Shown here in pieces: positions 32,899 to 41,877 of a DNA stretch of 41,908 nt. The position numbers and the translations under genes were made by a program. The stretch's first letter is position 1; each line of letters begins with the position of its first letter. Source of the stretch: Calothrix sp. FI2-JRJ7 (lineage in GTDB: Bacteria; Cyanobacteriota; Cyanobacteriia; Cyanobacteriales; Nostocaceae); contig JAHHGX010000032.1 of assembly GCA_019359675.1 (NCBI GenBank), forward strand, positions 1 through 41,908, in the 5' to 3' direction. The notes under the pieces are model-generated. The model did no database searches and was not told the origin of the DNA. It worked only from the letters and a program-made list of their open reading frames with translations.

Positions 32899-33876
32899 CT
32901 ATATTTTGTCATTAAGAGTATTAATATCTAACTCTTCTCGACGAACTTGTTCAGTAGCTTGAACGGTGTCTTGCTCTACAACCTTTTTAACTCTAACTTC
33001 TTCTTTAACTACAGCTTGTTTTTGAATTTCAGAAGTTTCTTCGTAGATATCCATGCGTACAACTTCTTTATCCTTAAGAGCTGCTTCATTAGTAAAAGCA
33101 GCTCTGCCAGTATCTGTGGGTGTAATGCGCTCAACGATGACTCGCTCTTTCTCAACTGGTACTGCAACGTTTACAGTTTCAGTTTCAACGTGTTTTCCAA
33201 GCGTTACCTCTCCTGTTTTTATACGTTGCTTATTGGTAATTAAACGCTCTTCGTATAATCTGAGCGTATTATGCTCCTGTTCATTCATTTCATACAAATC
33301 TGGCTCTTGCTCATAAACGTAAGTTTCGCGGTTATATACAGGTTGCGGCGCCACTGGTTGTGGAATTGGTTGTTTTGGTTCAGCAAAAGCAGGTATTTCT
33401 TTATGGATAGTGCGTTCTTGTTGTTGATTATTCATAAGAGCAGAGTCCAAAGCTACTGGTGCTTCTAAAGGTATCTCTGTCTCTAATGGTGTTATCGTTT
33501 CTAAAGGCGCCTGTACATACGTATTGCGGTACACCTTACGCACTTTTTCTTCATAATCATAATTTACCCGCTCCAACTCATCATACTCAGGTAAATACTG
33601 AACTTGCTCTCTTGTTAATCCTTTGGCATAAACGCGACGATTCGTATCATCAACACGACAGCGATCAATTGGTAGTAATACATGCTTACCTTTTACCCAG
33701 AAAGCTGTATCTATAACTAAATAACGTAGACTACCTGCCTCATCGACTAAAAGATCCTTAATACTGCCGACTTTATTATCTCTAATGTCTGAGTAAACAT
33801 CATAGTTGTTGATGTTATGTTCACCAACATTTTTATGAAAAGTTGCGTCAAAGTCGTGCAATCTGAAAAGTACCAT
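32899..33876 (-). CDS. PRC-barrel and DUF2382 (YsnF/AvaK-like) stress protein
   Basis: 325 residues. An N-terminal PRC-barrel (about 20-95: YDVYSDIRDNKVGSIKDLLV, RYLVIDTAFWVKGKHVLLPI), a Pro/Gln/Glu-rich linker (about 115-205) and a C-terminal DUF2382 domain (LRLYEERLITNKQRIKTGEV, VNVAVPVEKERVIVERI, then heptad-like VVKEEVRVKKVVEQDTVQAT). It resembles AvaK, an akinete-associated protein of Anabaena, and general stress YsnF proteins. Molecular function unknown. AAAGGAA precedes the ATG by 8 nt. Monocistronic. Confidence 0.9.
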   Translation of the reverse strand: MVLFRLHDFDATFHKNVGEHNINNYDVYSDIRDNKVGSIKDLLVDEAGSLRYLVIDTAFWVKGKHVLLPIDRCRVDDTNRRVYAKGLTREQVQYLPEYDELERVNYDYEEKVRKVYRNTYVQAPLETITPLETEIPLEAPVALDSALMNNQQQERTIHKEIPAFAEPKQPIPQPVAPQPVYNRETYVYEQEPDLYEMNEQEHNTLRLYEERLITNKQRIKTGEVTLGKHVETETVNVAVPVEKERVIVERITPTDTGRAAFTNEAALKDKEVVRMDIYEETSEIQKQAVVKEEVRVKKVVEQDTVQATEQVRREELDINTLNDKI

Positions 33877-33996
33877 AATAATATTCCTTTACTCTTGAAT
33901 TACTTTCTATTACAAATCTAATTCTAGTTACTTTCATCTTCCTATTGAAGTGATTTTTTCATATTTAATTAGGAAACAATATTGCCCTTAAATAAA

Positions 33997-35388
33997 CTAC
34001 ATACTACAACCAGGACTTATAGCAATCTCGTCAAAACTAATTAACTTCAAGTTATGAGGATTGTCCATAAATTCTTTTGCAGCTAATAAACCTGCTATTG
34101 TCCAAGTTTGAAAAGTTCTAGATTCTTTTCCTATCAAGCGACCATTTTTACCGTCGTAATATTCAGGAAATTTATCGATTATTAAACGATTTTCAGCAAT
34201 CTTTATTGCTCGTTCAGCTAGGTCTACTCGACCTGTTCTTTGTGCTGCTGCAACAAAAAGCCAAAGTAAAACTGGCCAGTTACCTCCATTATGGTAAGAC
34301 CAAGGAGTATTTTTAGGGTCACATCCTGTGACAATTCGCCATTCTAAACCTTCTAAAGCAGGGAAGCAGATTTTTACAGGCATGAAACCAATTAGGTTTT
34401 GCCAGCGTTGCTCAAATAGATTCATAATACTATCAGCTTCTTCTTTACTTGCTAAAGAAGTCAAAATTGCCATTAAATTACCCAAAGCAAAGAAGCGAAA
34501 ATCCATTAATCCAGGTCCAAGATTACCTGCTAAATATCCTCCATTTTCTGGCAACCACTCAGTTAACCAATGGGGAATAGATTCTGCGTAAATATTAAAT
34601 TTATTTGCAACTTCTTTACCAAACTCTTCACTTTCATAGCGGTAAATTTCATTTAATCGTTGCAAATCTACCCAGTAATATTCACGGACGTGGTAGCTTA
34701 AAGTACTTAATCGCTGTTCAATACGGTGATAATGTTTGTCTCCATTCTGTAAAATTAACTCGCGCGCGGCACGTAAAGCTGCGTAAAATAAAACCTGAAT
34801 TTCTAAAGGATGTCCTGATACTCCCATCCGACGGTCAATCATAAAGGCGCCATCAGGAACTAACAGTGTAGGATACATTGCAAACCGATGTGCCAAGCAT
34901 AAATCGAGAATCAGCTTTATTCCTTCTTGATATTTTGGTTGATGGGCAAAGCTCAAATCACCTGTCGCTTTACAATATGCTCTTAATAAAAGAATCCACC
35001 ATAAGCAAGAATCAACAGGAGGAACACGACCAATCGCATGTTCTCCAAAATCAGCGCTTAAAAATTCTTCTCCATTAAATACTACCTTAAAACTGGCAGG
35101 CATTAAACCAGGTCCAGGTTGAAAGCAATCCATTTCTTTGTCATGACTTTGCAACTTCAAGGTAATATCCAAAAAGTTACGCACAATATCTGTTTTACCA
35201 TGCATCAAAAATAATAATGCTGACGGCACAAAATCACGAATAAAGCACTGGTCATAGTTGAGTGCTTTTAGAGTTGGGTCTTGAGCAGCTTTGTTACCTA
35301 CAGGTTTTTCCTGATAATAAATGATGGATTTATCAAGAATGTTCCAACATTCTTCTATCCAATTTTGATGATTGATAATGGAAGTCAT
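33997..35388 (-). CDS. Alkaline/neutral invertase (GH100), paralogue 2
   Basis: 463 residues, cytosolic sucrose hydrolase. The same blocks as paralogue 1 are present: [64 protein letters not shown] (candidate catalytic D185) and [16 protein letters not shown] (candidate catalytic E near 410). The sequence differs from paralogue 1 all along its length, so the duplication is old or the two came from different sources. Unlike paralogue 1 it has an 11-bp direct-repeat box 104 nt upstream (35492-35513) followed by TATAAA, suggesting stress-linked expression. Confidence 0.93.
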   Translation of the reverse strand: MTSIINHQNWIEECWNILDKSIIYYQEKPVGNKAAQDPTLKALNYDQCFIRDFVPSALLFLMHGKTDIVRNFLDITLKLQSHDKEMDCFQPGPGLMPASFKVVFNGEEFLSADFGEHAIGRVPPVDSCLWWILLLRAYCKATGDLSFAHQPKYQEGIKLILDLCLAHRFAMYPTLLVPDGAFMIDRRMGVSGHPLEIQVLFYAALRAARELILQNGDKHYHRIEQRLSTLSYHVREYYWVDLQRLNEIYRYESEEFGKEVANKFNIYAESIPHWLTEWLPENGGYLAGNLGPGLMDFRFFALGNLMAILTSLASKEEADSIMNLFEQRWQNLIGFMPVKICFPALEGLEWRIVTGCDPKNTPWSYHNGGNWPVLLWLFVAAAQRTGRVDLAERAIKIAENRLIIDKFPEYYDGKNGRLIGKESRTFQTWTIAGLLAAKEFMDNPHNLKLISFDEIAISPGCSM

Positions 35389-35491
35389 GGTTATATAAAG
35401 AATTATAATAAAGGTTTAACAATCAATCATATTTGACCTTGAATTTTTTCTAGAATTGGGTGTTGGCTATTTTATATGCTTAGTATGAAAA

Positions 35492-35513
35492 TTAAATGTG
35501 ATTTAAAAGTGAC
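35492..35513 (-). promoter_or_regulatory. 11-bp direct-repeat box, invertase 2
   Basis: Reading the minus strand: GTCACTTTTAA followed directly by ATCACATTTAA, then a TATAAA -10-like box at 35471-35476. Start codon at 35388. Same pattern and gene-ward orientation as the other boxes. Confidence 0.65.
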
Positions 35514-35560
35514 TGCTACGTTGCTGTCGCTAATATAGCAGTCATTATTCATTATATAGA

Positions 35561-36271
35561 TTAGAAGTTATAGCCAACACCCAATAGTAAGCCAACATTG
35601 GTGTCATCTAAAAAACTCACATTTAAAGCCGCATTGGCTGTTAATTGTTCTGCAACTGGTACATCTAAACCACCAGAAATCAGAAAACCAACGTTGCTGT
35701 CATCCGCCGTTGATACCGATACTCCGGCGCCTACATAAGGAGAAGCGCTGATTTGGGTTTGCCCAGTGTTTGTAATTGTTTCAATTGGAAAGTCTAGAGT
35801 TATGGGAACAAGAAAAGTAGCATTGTCGCCAATTAAAGCAGCAGGACGCACTGACAAACTATTAGTCAATCCAATTTTACTGATGACAGCGAAAGACCCT
35901 TCGCTTAATGTTGTTTCACCTGCGATACCAAGATTACCACCAACTCCTATGTAACTAGAGCCTCCACGAGTTGCTCTTCCGGGAGAAACGAATGGAGCTT
36001 GAGTTGGAGTTTGCTGCTGAGTTTCGGTTGGAGTTTGATAAGGAGTTTGTTGTTGAGTTTGAGTTGGCGTTTGATAAGGAGTTTGTTGCTGAGTTGGAGT
36101 TGGAGCTTGAGGATAGGTTGTTTGAACGAGTAAATCAGCGGCTTTTGTGCTTGAGTTTACATTACTTACTTTTTGAACCTCTTGAGCATTTGCTTGTAAC
36201 ATGCTGGAAGCAACAATAGCAGAGGTAATGCCAAGTACAGACAAGGTTTGCGTGAGAAGACGATTAATCAT
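35561..36271 (-). CDS. Secreted outer-membrane beta-barrel protein with Gln/Thr/Pro repeat linker
   Basis: 236 residues. Signal peptide (1-30, cleavage likely after ANA), a linker with three 12-residue repeats (TQQQTPYQTPTQ), then a beta-rich domain of about 140 residues with Gly-alternating strands (SSYIGVGGNLGIAGE, ASPYVGAGVSVSTADD, VGLLLGVGYNF). It ends in Phe, the hallmark of outer-membrane barrel insertion. Probably a small porin-like or OmpA/OmpW-type barrel of about eight strands; the exact family is not recognised. An 11-bp direct-repeat box lies 148 nt upstream of the ATG. Confidence 0.8.
   Translation of the reverse strand: MINRLLTQTLSVLGITSAIVASSMLQANAQEVQKVSNVNSSTKAADLLVQTTYPQAPTPTQQQTPYQTPTQTQQQTPYQTPTETQQQTPTQAPFVSPGRATRGGSSYIGVGGNLGIAGETTLSEGSFAVISKIGLTNSLSVRPAALIGDNATFLVPITLDFPIETITNTGQTQISASPYVGAGVSVSTADDSNVGFLISGGLDVPVAEQLTANAALNVSFLDDTNVGLLLGVGYNF
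35990..36094 (-). repeat. Tandem 36-bp coding repeats
   Basis: Encodes residues 60-94 of the barrel protein: TQQQTPYQTPTQ, TQQQTPYQTPTE, TQQQTPTQAPF. The unit is 12 codons, so copy-number change keeps the frame. It forms the flexible linker between signal peptide and barrel. Confidence 0.85.
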
Positions 36272-36633
36272 AACAGTTCCTGATTCGTTAGTTAGATGAG
36301 TGAAGCGTACATTTTGAACAATTTTTAGGAAATGTAGTCTACCAATAACTCGTATTTGATAAACTACAATTTTAAGTGAGGGATGTTAAATGAAAACGCT
36401 TATTCTTAGTATTGAAGATAAATATGATTAGAAAGTGACAATATAGTTATTTACTAAAAAGTTATTGATTTTTGTAAAATAGCATAAAAGTAAACATTCA
36501 AATATATACTTGGGTAGATGTCAAAGAATTTCCTATTGTTAGGATATTAATTATTGAAAAAATATTACTAAATTCAATTCTCTTTTATCAAAAATAAGAT
36601 TTATTTTTCTGACACTGCAAACTATTTATTATT
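36272..36633. other. AT-rich divergent promoter interval
   Basis: No gene. Serves the minus-strand barrel gene and the plus-strand YIP1-like gene. It contains the box at 36419-36440 for the barrel gene. Nothing else distinctive is seen, and there is no clear Shine-Dalgarno for the plus-strand gene. Confidence 0.5.
36419..36440 (-). promoter_or_regulatory. 11-bp direct-repeat box, barrel protein gene
   Basis: Minus strand: GTCACTTTCTA followed directly by ATCATATTTAT, then CTTCAATACTAAGAATAAG. The spacer shares TACTAAG with the invertase 2 promoter (CATACTAAGCATATAAAA). Confidence 0.6.
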
Positions 36634-37536
36634 ATGACCGAAGCAGAGTTCAACCGATTTTGGGAACTATTAGGAGCAGTCCTTGCCCTCCAACCTCGAG
36701 CGTTTGAGCAAATTTATGCTCAGAGGGTTGATGCAACCATTGCGTTAATAATAGTCTTAGCGGCGGGTTTATCTCAAGAAGTCGCACAAAGTATTGTTTT
36801 ATTTGTGAACCGCGTCAAGCCTCTACGGTTTATTCTTTGCTTAATTGTTGGTGCTATTTTATTTGGGATGGGTTACTTTTTTCTCGTTTGCAGCACTAAT
36901 GTCATTAGTTTTAGCCCATTTATTAATCATGCTCCTTTTAGAACCATTGCTAAGATTTTAGGGTTTAGCTATGCACCATTAATGTTTAGCTTTTTAGGTG
37001 CAATACCTTATTTAGGAGTGCCGATTTTAACACTACTCTCTTTGTGGAGTTTACTTGCAATGGTGGTTGGTTTGTCTGTTGTACTTGAAACTAGTACGTG
37101 GCAGGCATTTGCAGCAATCGGATTTGGGTGGTTTACTTTACAGATATTACAAAATACTATTGGACAACCATTAGCTGAGTGTGGAAATTGGTTAGTAGAT
37201 CAAGTTGCTGGAGTTCAACTTGTCAGGCGCCCTCAAGCTGTGTTTGCAATGATGCAACAAAGATTACTCTCTTGGGATAATTCTGCTTCTAGTTCATCTG
37301 GAGAAAAACAAGAAAAGTCTTCTCGGTCACGACACCAACAGCAGATAATTGGTCTTTTCGCACTAGTTTGTATTACATTTGTGGTGATGCTGATTTTGTC
37401 TCCCGTGCAAAGTTGGTGGTTTGGTTGGTCTGCTGATTTGGCTAGTATACCAAAGTTAGTATTTGATTTGTTTTGGATTGGCTTTATAGGTATTATAGTT
37501 GCTGGACTACTGGCGCCGTTAGAAGCTTTGGGGTAG
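36634..37536 (+). CDS. YIP1-family membrane protein
   Basis: 300 residues with six or so hydrophobic segments and a polar Ser/Lys/Gln linker (about 214-236) between the fifth and sixth. The central FSYAPLMFSFLGAIPYLGVP followed by ILTLLSLWSLLAMVVGLSV is the Yip1 signature. Function in cyanobacteria is not defined. The frame continues for 34 codons after the TAG stop (GVYFVGKWLKKVHAVFVSFF and on), so the present stop could be a nonsense change of a longer protein; the read-through part is not recognisable. A hairpin at 37627-37668 follows. Confidence 0.75.
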   Translation: MTEAEFNRFWELLGAVLALQPRAFEQIYAQRVDATIALIIVLAAGLSQEVAQSIVLFVNRVKPLRFILCLIVGAILFGMGYFFLVCSTNVISFSPFINHAPFRTIAKILGFSYAPLMFSFLGAIPYLGVPILTLLSLWSLLAMVVGLSVVLETSTWQAFAAIGFGWFTLQILQNTIGQPLAECGNWLVDQVAGVQLVRRPQAVFAMMQQRLLSWDNSASSSSGEKQEKSSRSRHQQQIIGLFALVCITFVVMLILSPVQSWWFGWSADLASIPKLVFDLFWIGFIGIIVAGLLAPLEALG

Positions 37537-37848
37537 GGTGTTTACTTTGTGGGAAAATGGCTGAAAAAAGTTCATGCAGTTTTTGTGTCTTTTTTTCAGG
37601 AGCCAGAAAAGACGATTCTTCGTTGTGAGAGCATGGACTGACCAAAGACCTGTGATGACCATGCTTTCAAATCAATGTATCGTATAGTTTAAGCACAATT
37701 TTTTTATTAATACAAAATTACTAATAAAAATACAGCTATTTCTCATTTAGTCTAATAAAATTCTCTGATTTATTAGTTATTGAGTACTATATACAAGTGT
37801 TCTATACTGAGCAGGCGCCTGGGGGTGCGGAATGTGGGATATAAACAA
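37537..37848. other. Intergenic interval with terminator and dispersed repeat
   Basis: Contains the hairpin at 37627-37668 and the dispersed repeat at 37814-37855. The first 105 nt are open in the frame of the YIP1-like gene beyond its stop. The rest is AT-rich with no gene seen. Confidence 0.5.
37627..37668 (+). terminator. Hairpin downstream of YIP1-like gene
   Basis: GAGAGCATGG (37627-37636) pairs with CCATGCTTTC (37659-37668) with one G-T wobble. No strong T-tract follows, so its efficiency is uncertain. Confidence 0.5.
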
Positions 37849-37855
37849 TTACAAG
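37814..37855 (+). repeat. Dispersed repeat, copy 2
   Basis: GGCGCCTGGGGGTGCGGAAT onward through ATTACAAG, nearly the same as 97-138. It overlaps the last codons and stop of the mgtE gene on the minus strand. Confidence 0.7.
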
Positions 37856-39244
37856 CTCAAAATCCATCGAGCAACATTTAAATAAATTAATACTCCTAAA
37901 ACATCAACCGCAGTGGTAATAAATGGAGCAGACATTAATGCTGGGTCTAATCCTAAAGAGCGAAATAAAAATGGCAAAGCCGAACCTGCCAATGAAGCTA
38001 TTAACGATATAGCACATAAACTAATGCCTACAGCCATTGCTACAGCAAGATTTCCTTGAATAAAATAAGCCCATATAGTCACTACTAAACCTAGCATTGC
38101 TCCTAGCATTGCTCCAGCAATTAGCTCACGTTGCATTATATTCAATGCTTTATTTACATTCAACTTCTTTAGTATTCAAACCTCTAATAACTACAGTGGA
38201 AGATTGCGCTCCTACATTTCCACCTGTATCAATTAATAAAGGAATAAAGGCAGTCAAAGCAACTACTTGCTCTAAAACATCTTCTTGGCTACGAATAACT
38301 GCACTGGTAGCAGTATTTGTCAATAAAAGTACGAGCAACCAAACTACTCGCCTACGGGCAACGGTGAATAAATTAGTTTGAAAATAATTATCGTCCCCAG
38401 ATTCCAAGCCACCTAATGTATAAATGTCCTCGGTGGCTTCTCGCTCAATAACATCAATCGCATCATCTACGGTAATAATTCCTACTAACCTCTGCTCGGA
38501 ATCTACAACAGGTAATGCTAGTAAATCATAACGCTTAATAGTATGTGCTACTTCTTCTTGGTCAGTATCAGTATGAACAAACACCGCATCGCGCGTCATG
38601 ATGTTATCGATTGTTTGCTCTGGAGGCGCCAGTACTAATTCTCGTAACGAAAGAACACCCGTTAGGCGCCGAGCATCATTAGTAATATAAAGATAATAAA
38701 TTGTTTCACTGCCACTGGCGTTTTGCCGAATTCGCTCCAAAGCTTGGGTTGCCGTAAGGTTTTCTTTGAGCGATATGTACTCTGGGGTCATGATACGTCC
38801 TGCCGTATCAAGTTTATAACCCAAAAGCAGGTTTGTTGCATCACGTTCTGCGGGACTGAGTTGCCGTAAAAGTTTTCGGACTACCTTAGCTGGTAATTCA
38901 TCAAATAGTCGCGCGCGGTCATCGGGTGACATGTTTTCAACAATTTCCAACACATCTTGCCGATGAAAATCAGCTAGTATTGCTTGTTGAAGGTTAGGAG
39001 GAAGGTGCTCGTAAACTTCAATAGCTTCTTCCTTTGAAAGTAAGCGAAAAGCAAGAGCCTGCATAGCTTCAGGCAAATCTTCAATAGCTTCGGCAATATC
39101 TACAGGCTGCACGGGAACTAATAAAGCTTTGGCACCCTCATAATTTTGCCTTCTAAGTAATGTTTCCAATTGCGCTCGTACTAGCTCCCTGATCTCTTGT
39201 CGGGGAGTATTTTGCAAGCGTGAAGCGGAAAAATTTTGAGTCAC
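37849..39244 (-). pseudogene. mgtE: Mg2+ transporter MgtE, single frameshift
   Basis: Two overlapping frames make one MgtE. 38150-39244 (364 residues) holds the MgtE-N superhelical domain (about 30-135, DIAEAIEDLPEAMQALAFRL), two CBS domains (about 140-265, ITVDDAIDVIEREATEDIYT) and the first membrane helices up to GGNVGAQSSTVVIRGLNTKEV. 37849-38163 supplies the remaining helices from NVNKALNIMQRELIAGAMLG. One surplus base near 38160 (GTTGAATGT) separates them. The intact channel lets Mg2+ enter under CBS-domain control. Everything else is well preserved, so this is a very recent mutation or a sequencing error. An 11-bp box lies upstream. Confidence 0.88.
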
Positions 39245-39304
39245 GGCAATCTCCCTAAATTCACGCAGATAGTTAATTTAAATATTACACATAGGATAAT
39301 AAAA

Positions 39305-39326
39305 TAAAAATGTGAATAAAAAATGA
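39305..39326 (-). promoter_or_regulatory. 11-bp direct-repeat box, mgtE
   Basis: Minus strand: TCATTTTTTAT followed directly by TCACATTTTTA, about 61 nt before the start codon at 39244. Same 11-bp period and gene-ward orientation as the others. Confidence 0.55.
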
Positions 39327-39351
39327 CCAAAGGTTTCTTTAGTTTTCTAAC

Positions 39352-39968
39352 TCAAGGATTTTTTAAATTTGGAGGAACATTTTCAGGAACAACCCATAAA
39401 TAAATGGTGCTTCCATTTACTTGCTGCACTTGTTGTGGTTTCCAGTCACCCATATCAAAAGAGTGAGATACTATACGTGTACCTGGTTTTAGTTCTTGTA
39501 GTAGCTTTGGTCTGAGTTTTAAATTCATATCTGGTAGTAAGTAAAGTGTCACAACTGAAGCATTACTGAAGTCAGTTTCAAACAAGTCTTGTTGACGGAA
39601 TTGAACCCGGTTCCCAACTCCAGACTTTTGTAGATTGGCATTTGCTTCTTGAACACGTTCTGGATTAATGTCTATGCCAATACCGCGCGCTCCGTATTTC
39701 TGCGCTGCGGTTATAGGAATTCTTCCGTCACCACTTCCCAAGTCATAAATCACATCATTATTATTCACTTGTGCTAGTTGTAACATTGCATCCACTACTG
39801 GTTGCGGGGTGGGTACGTAAGGTACATCTGGTTGGCGTTGCGCTGTAGTTGTTGTAGCTGGTGTTCGGGCATCAGTTCAAATTAACGGACATTGTTGCAT
39901 CCGCTTATACCAAGACTACTTACTAAAACGCTTGTTGCAATTAAAAGTGAAATTCGTTGTAATTTCAT
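39352..39968 (-). pseudogene. Lipoprotein-type SAM-dependent methyltransferase, frameshifted N-terminus
   Basis: The intact part (39352-39795, 147 residues) is a class I methyltransferase: AdoMet motif I VIYDLGSGDGRIPI, acidic residue in GIGIDINPERV, and motif near RVQFRQQDLFE. Upstream in the same frame TPATTTTAQRQPDVPYVPTP continues the protein. From ATG 39968, in another frame, MKLQRISLLIATSVLVSSLG then ISGCNNVR forms a lipoprotein signal peptide with lipobox SGC, ending in TAA at 39882. So the original was a membrane-anchored, extracytoplasmic methyltransferase-fold protein, broken near 39875-39890. It begins 39 nt after the permease stop codon, likely in its operon. Confidence 0.75.
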
Positions 39969-40007
39969 AACTTAATTACCTGTTGTGTGTTAATTATTAA
40001 TTGACTG

Positions 40008-41377
40008 TTAATTTTTAAGCGAGCGTTGTCGGTATTGGCTCCATAACAACAATGGAATGCCTGCTATGACAACCAAAACTCCAACAACGGCGCCTATTCC
40101 CGTATATGCCAAGCTGGAATAAAGTAAATATCCACAAACAAGGCAAAAGAGTAATGGTATCCAAGGATAAAATGGCACTTGAAAAGGTCTAACTATATCC
40201 GGGTCTTTTCTTCGCAATACAAACAATGAAATGGCTGAAAGTAGGAAAAAGAACCAAAATACAGGCGCTGTATAATCTACCATCGTTTCAAAGCCATTAC
40301 GAGTAATAGTGCCTAAAAACACTAGTGCTAGAGAAGCAATACCTTGGAGTAATAATGCTTGGACGGGAGTTTCCTTTCCTTGTTGCCAACGTCCCATAAA
40401 ACCAAACAATGAAAAATCTTGTCCTAAAGCAAAGTTTGAACGGGCGCCTGTTAGAATTGTGGCGTTGATAGCGCCAAAAGTGCAAATAGCCACTAAAACA
40501 CTCAGGAATAATGCTCCCGGTGCGCCTGCTGTTTTATCCATTAGAGCGGCGCCGACAGCTTCAGATTTTGCCATTGCTGTTAATCCCAAACCTCGCAAAT
40601 ATGCAAGATTAATTAGCAAGTAAATAGTAGTAATAATGCCAATGCTCCACATTAAAGAGCGCACTATGTTACGCCGCCTATTTTTAATTTCTGCTGAGAT
40701 ATAAGCAGCTTCATTCCATCCACCAAAGGAAAGTAAAACGAATACCATTGCTAATCCCCAGTTAGAAGAACTAGAGGTAATAGAGGTAGTAGGAGGGGGA
40801 GCGTTTGCAGAAACTCCAATTATAACTACTAGAAGTAAGCCTAGTATTTTTGCAGCGGTAAGCCAGTTTTGTGTCCATTTACCTGGATATAAACCAAGAA
40901 TGTTTAAACCTGTCAGTAATGTAATTACTAGTGCTGCATATATAGAAGATGAATACGTGCCTGGAGCGGCAATAAACCAGAAAAATAGTCTCCAAAAACA
41001 AATGCCAGCAAGACGATAGAACCAGTTTGAATAACTGTCATTCTTGCCCAAGCAAATAGAAAAGCAATTGGGTGCCCAAATGCACGTTTCAAATAATAAT
41101 ACGTTCCGCCCACATCTGGATAAGTTGTTGCTAGTTCTGCATAACACAGCGCTCCAACGAAAGATACCCCACCACCCAGCAACCATAGCAGCAATACTGC
41201 AATATCACTTCCTGCGTTCGCTGCTACGAACGCTGGAGTTTGAAAAATTCCTGCCCCAATTACAATACCAACAATTATTGCCACTGCATCTACAAGTGCT
41301 AGTGACGGTCTTTGTTGGGCAACTGGCGCAACCACTATGTTTTCTTCTACACTACTATAGTTTTGTCGTCTACTCAC
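40008..41377 (-). pseudogene. Amino-acid permease (APC family), single frameshift
   Basis: Two frames make one transporter. 40928-41377 gives the N-terminal part (SLALVDAVAIIVGIVIGAGI, FQTPAFVAANAG, DVGGTYYYLKRAFGHPIAFL) up to FGDYFSGLLPL. The second frame continues GTYSSSIYAALVITLLTGLN to the end (LLLWSQYRQRSLKN) at 40008. One base is missing near 40965. The ORF that begins at 41186 in the second frame is antisense noise before that point. The whole would be about 455 residues with 12 helices, importing or exchanging amino acids. An 11-bp direct-repeat box lies 109 nt upstream of the ATG. Confidence 0.87.
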
Positions 41378-41485
41378 ATTAACTCCTGTTTTTCCAACAA
41401 AGAACTGTTGCAGTCATTAAGCCCAATAGTACTAGTTTATTCATCGGTACTCACCTTTGAATTTTAGTTATTTTTAATTATTAAA

Positions 41486-41507
41486 TGAAAATGTGATGAT
41501 AAAGTGA
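41486..41507 (-). promoter_or_regulatory. 11-bp direct-repeat box, permease
   Basis: Minus strand: TCACTTTATCA followed directly by TCACATTTTCA, then TTTAATAATTA. The permease start codon is at 41377. This is one of the two closest matches to the shared pattern. Confidence 0.65.
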
Positions 41508-41733
41508 CATTTTTAAGAAAACATATTTTATTTTTCTTAAACTAAAAATTTTTATCTTATTATAGTTGAGTGTAGAAAAATTTTCCTCACTCTGTAGATA
41601 GAACTTATTTAATCTTGGGTTTGCTTTGCTTTATCTAATCAAGAATAATCTTCAACTGTTACAGATGTTAATTTAGATAATAATCTCTGTTTTTAAGCAT
41701 ATAAAATTAGATTAACAAATATAGATTTTTAAA

Positions 41734-41760
41734 GTTGGGTTTAGCGCAGCATAGCCCAAC
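41734..41760. repeat. Short hairpin repeat GTTGGG...CCCAAC
   Basis: GTTGGG (41734-41739) pairs with CCCAAC (41755-41760) around TTTAGCGCAGCATAG. A form frequent between genes in filamentous cyanobacteria, from memory. Function unknown. Confidence 0.5.
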
Positions 41761-41877
41761 ATCCATCGTATCTTAGCTTAACCCTAGTACAAAACGGCTT
41801 AAATAAACCAAGTATTTTGTGGGATAATGATTAATTAGATTAAAACAACTTTTTATTGACAGGCAAGGAGTCAGGGT

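Noticed and set aside
33053-33716. Several plus-strand ORFs opposite the PRC-barrel/DUF2382 gene
   Set aside because: Antisense shadows of a gene with strong family support on the minus strand; Phe/Ser/Leu-rich translations without motifs.
40966-41186. Start at 41186 of the 392-codon permease frame
   Set aside because: The first 70 or so codons (MVAGWWGIFRWSAVLCRTSN and on) are the out-of-frame translation of the N-terminal permease frame; the two frames are one frameshifted gene.
9849-41507. RpaB HLR1 element as explanation of the 11-bp boxes
   Set aside because: HLR1 half-sites are TTACA-type with a 10-bp period; these are TCAC/TCAT-type with an 11-bp period in all seven cases.
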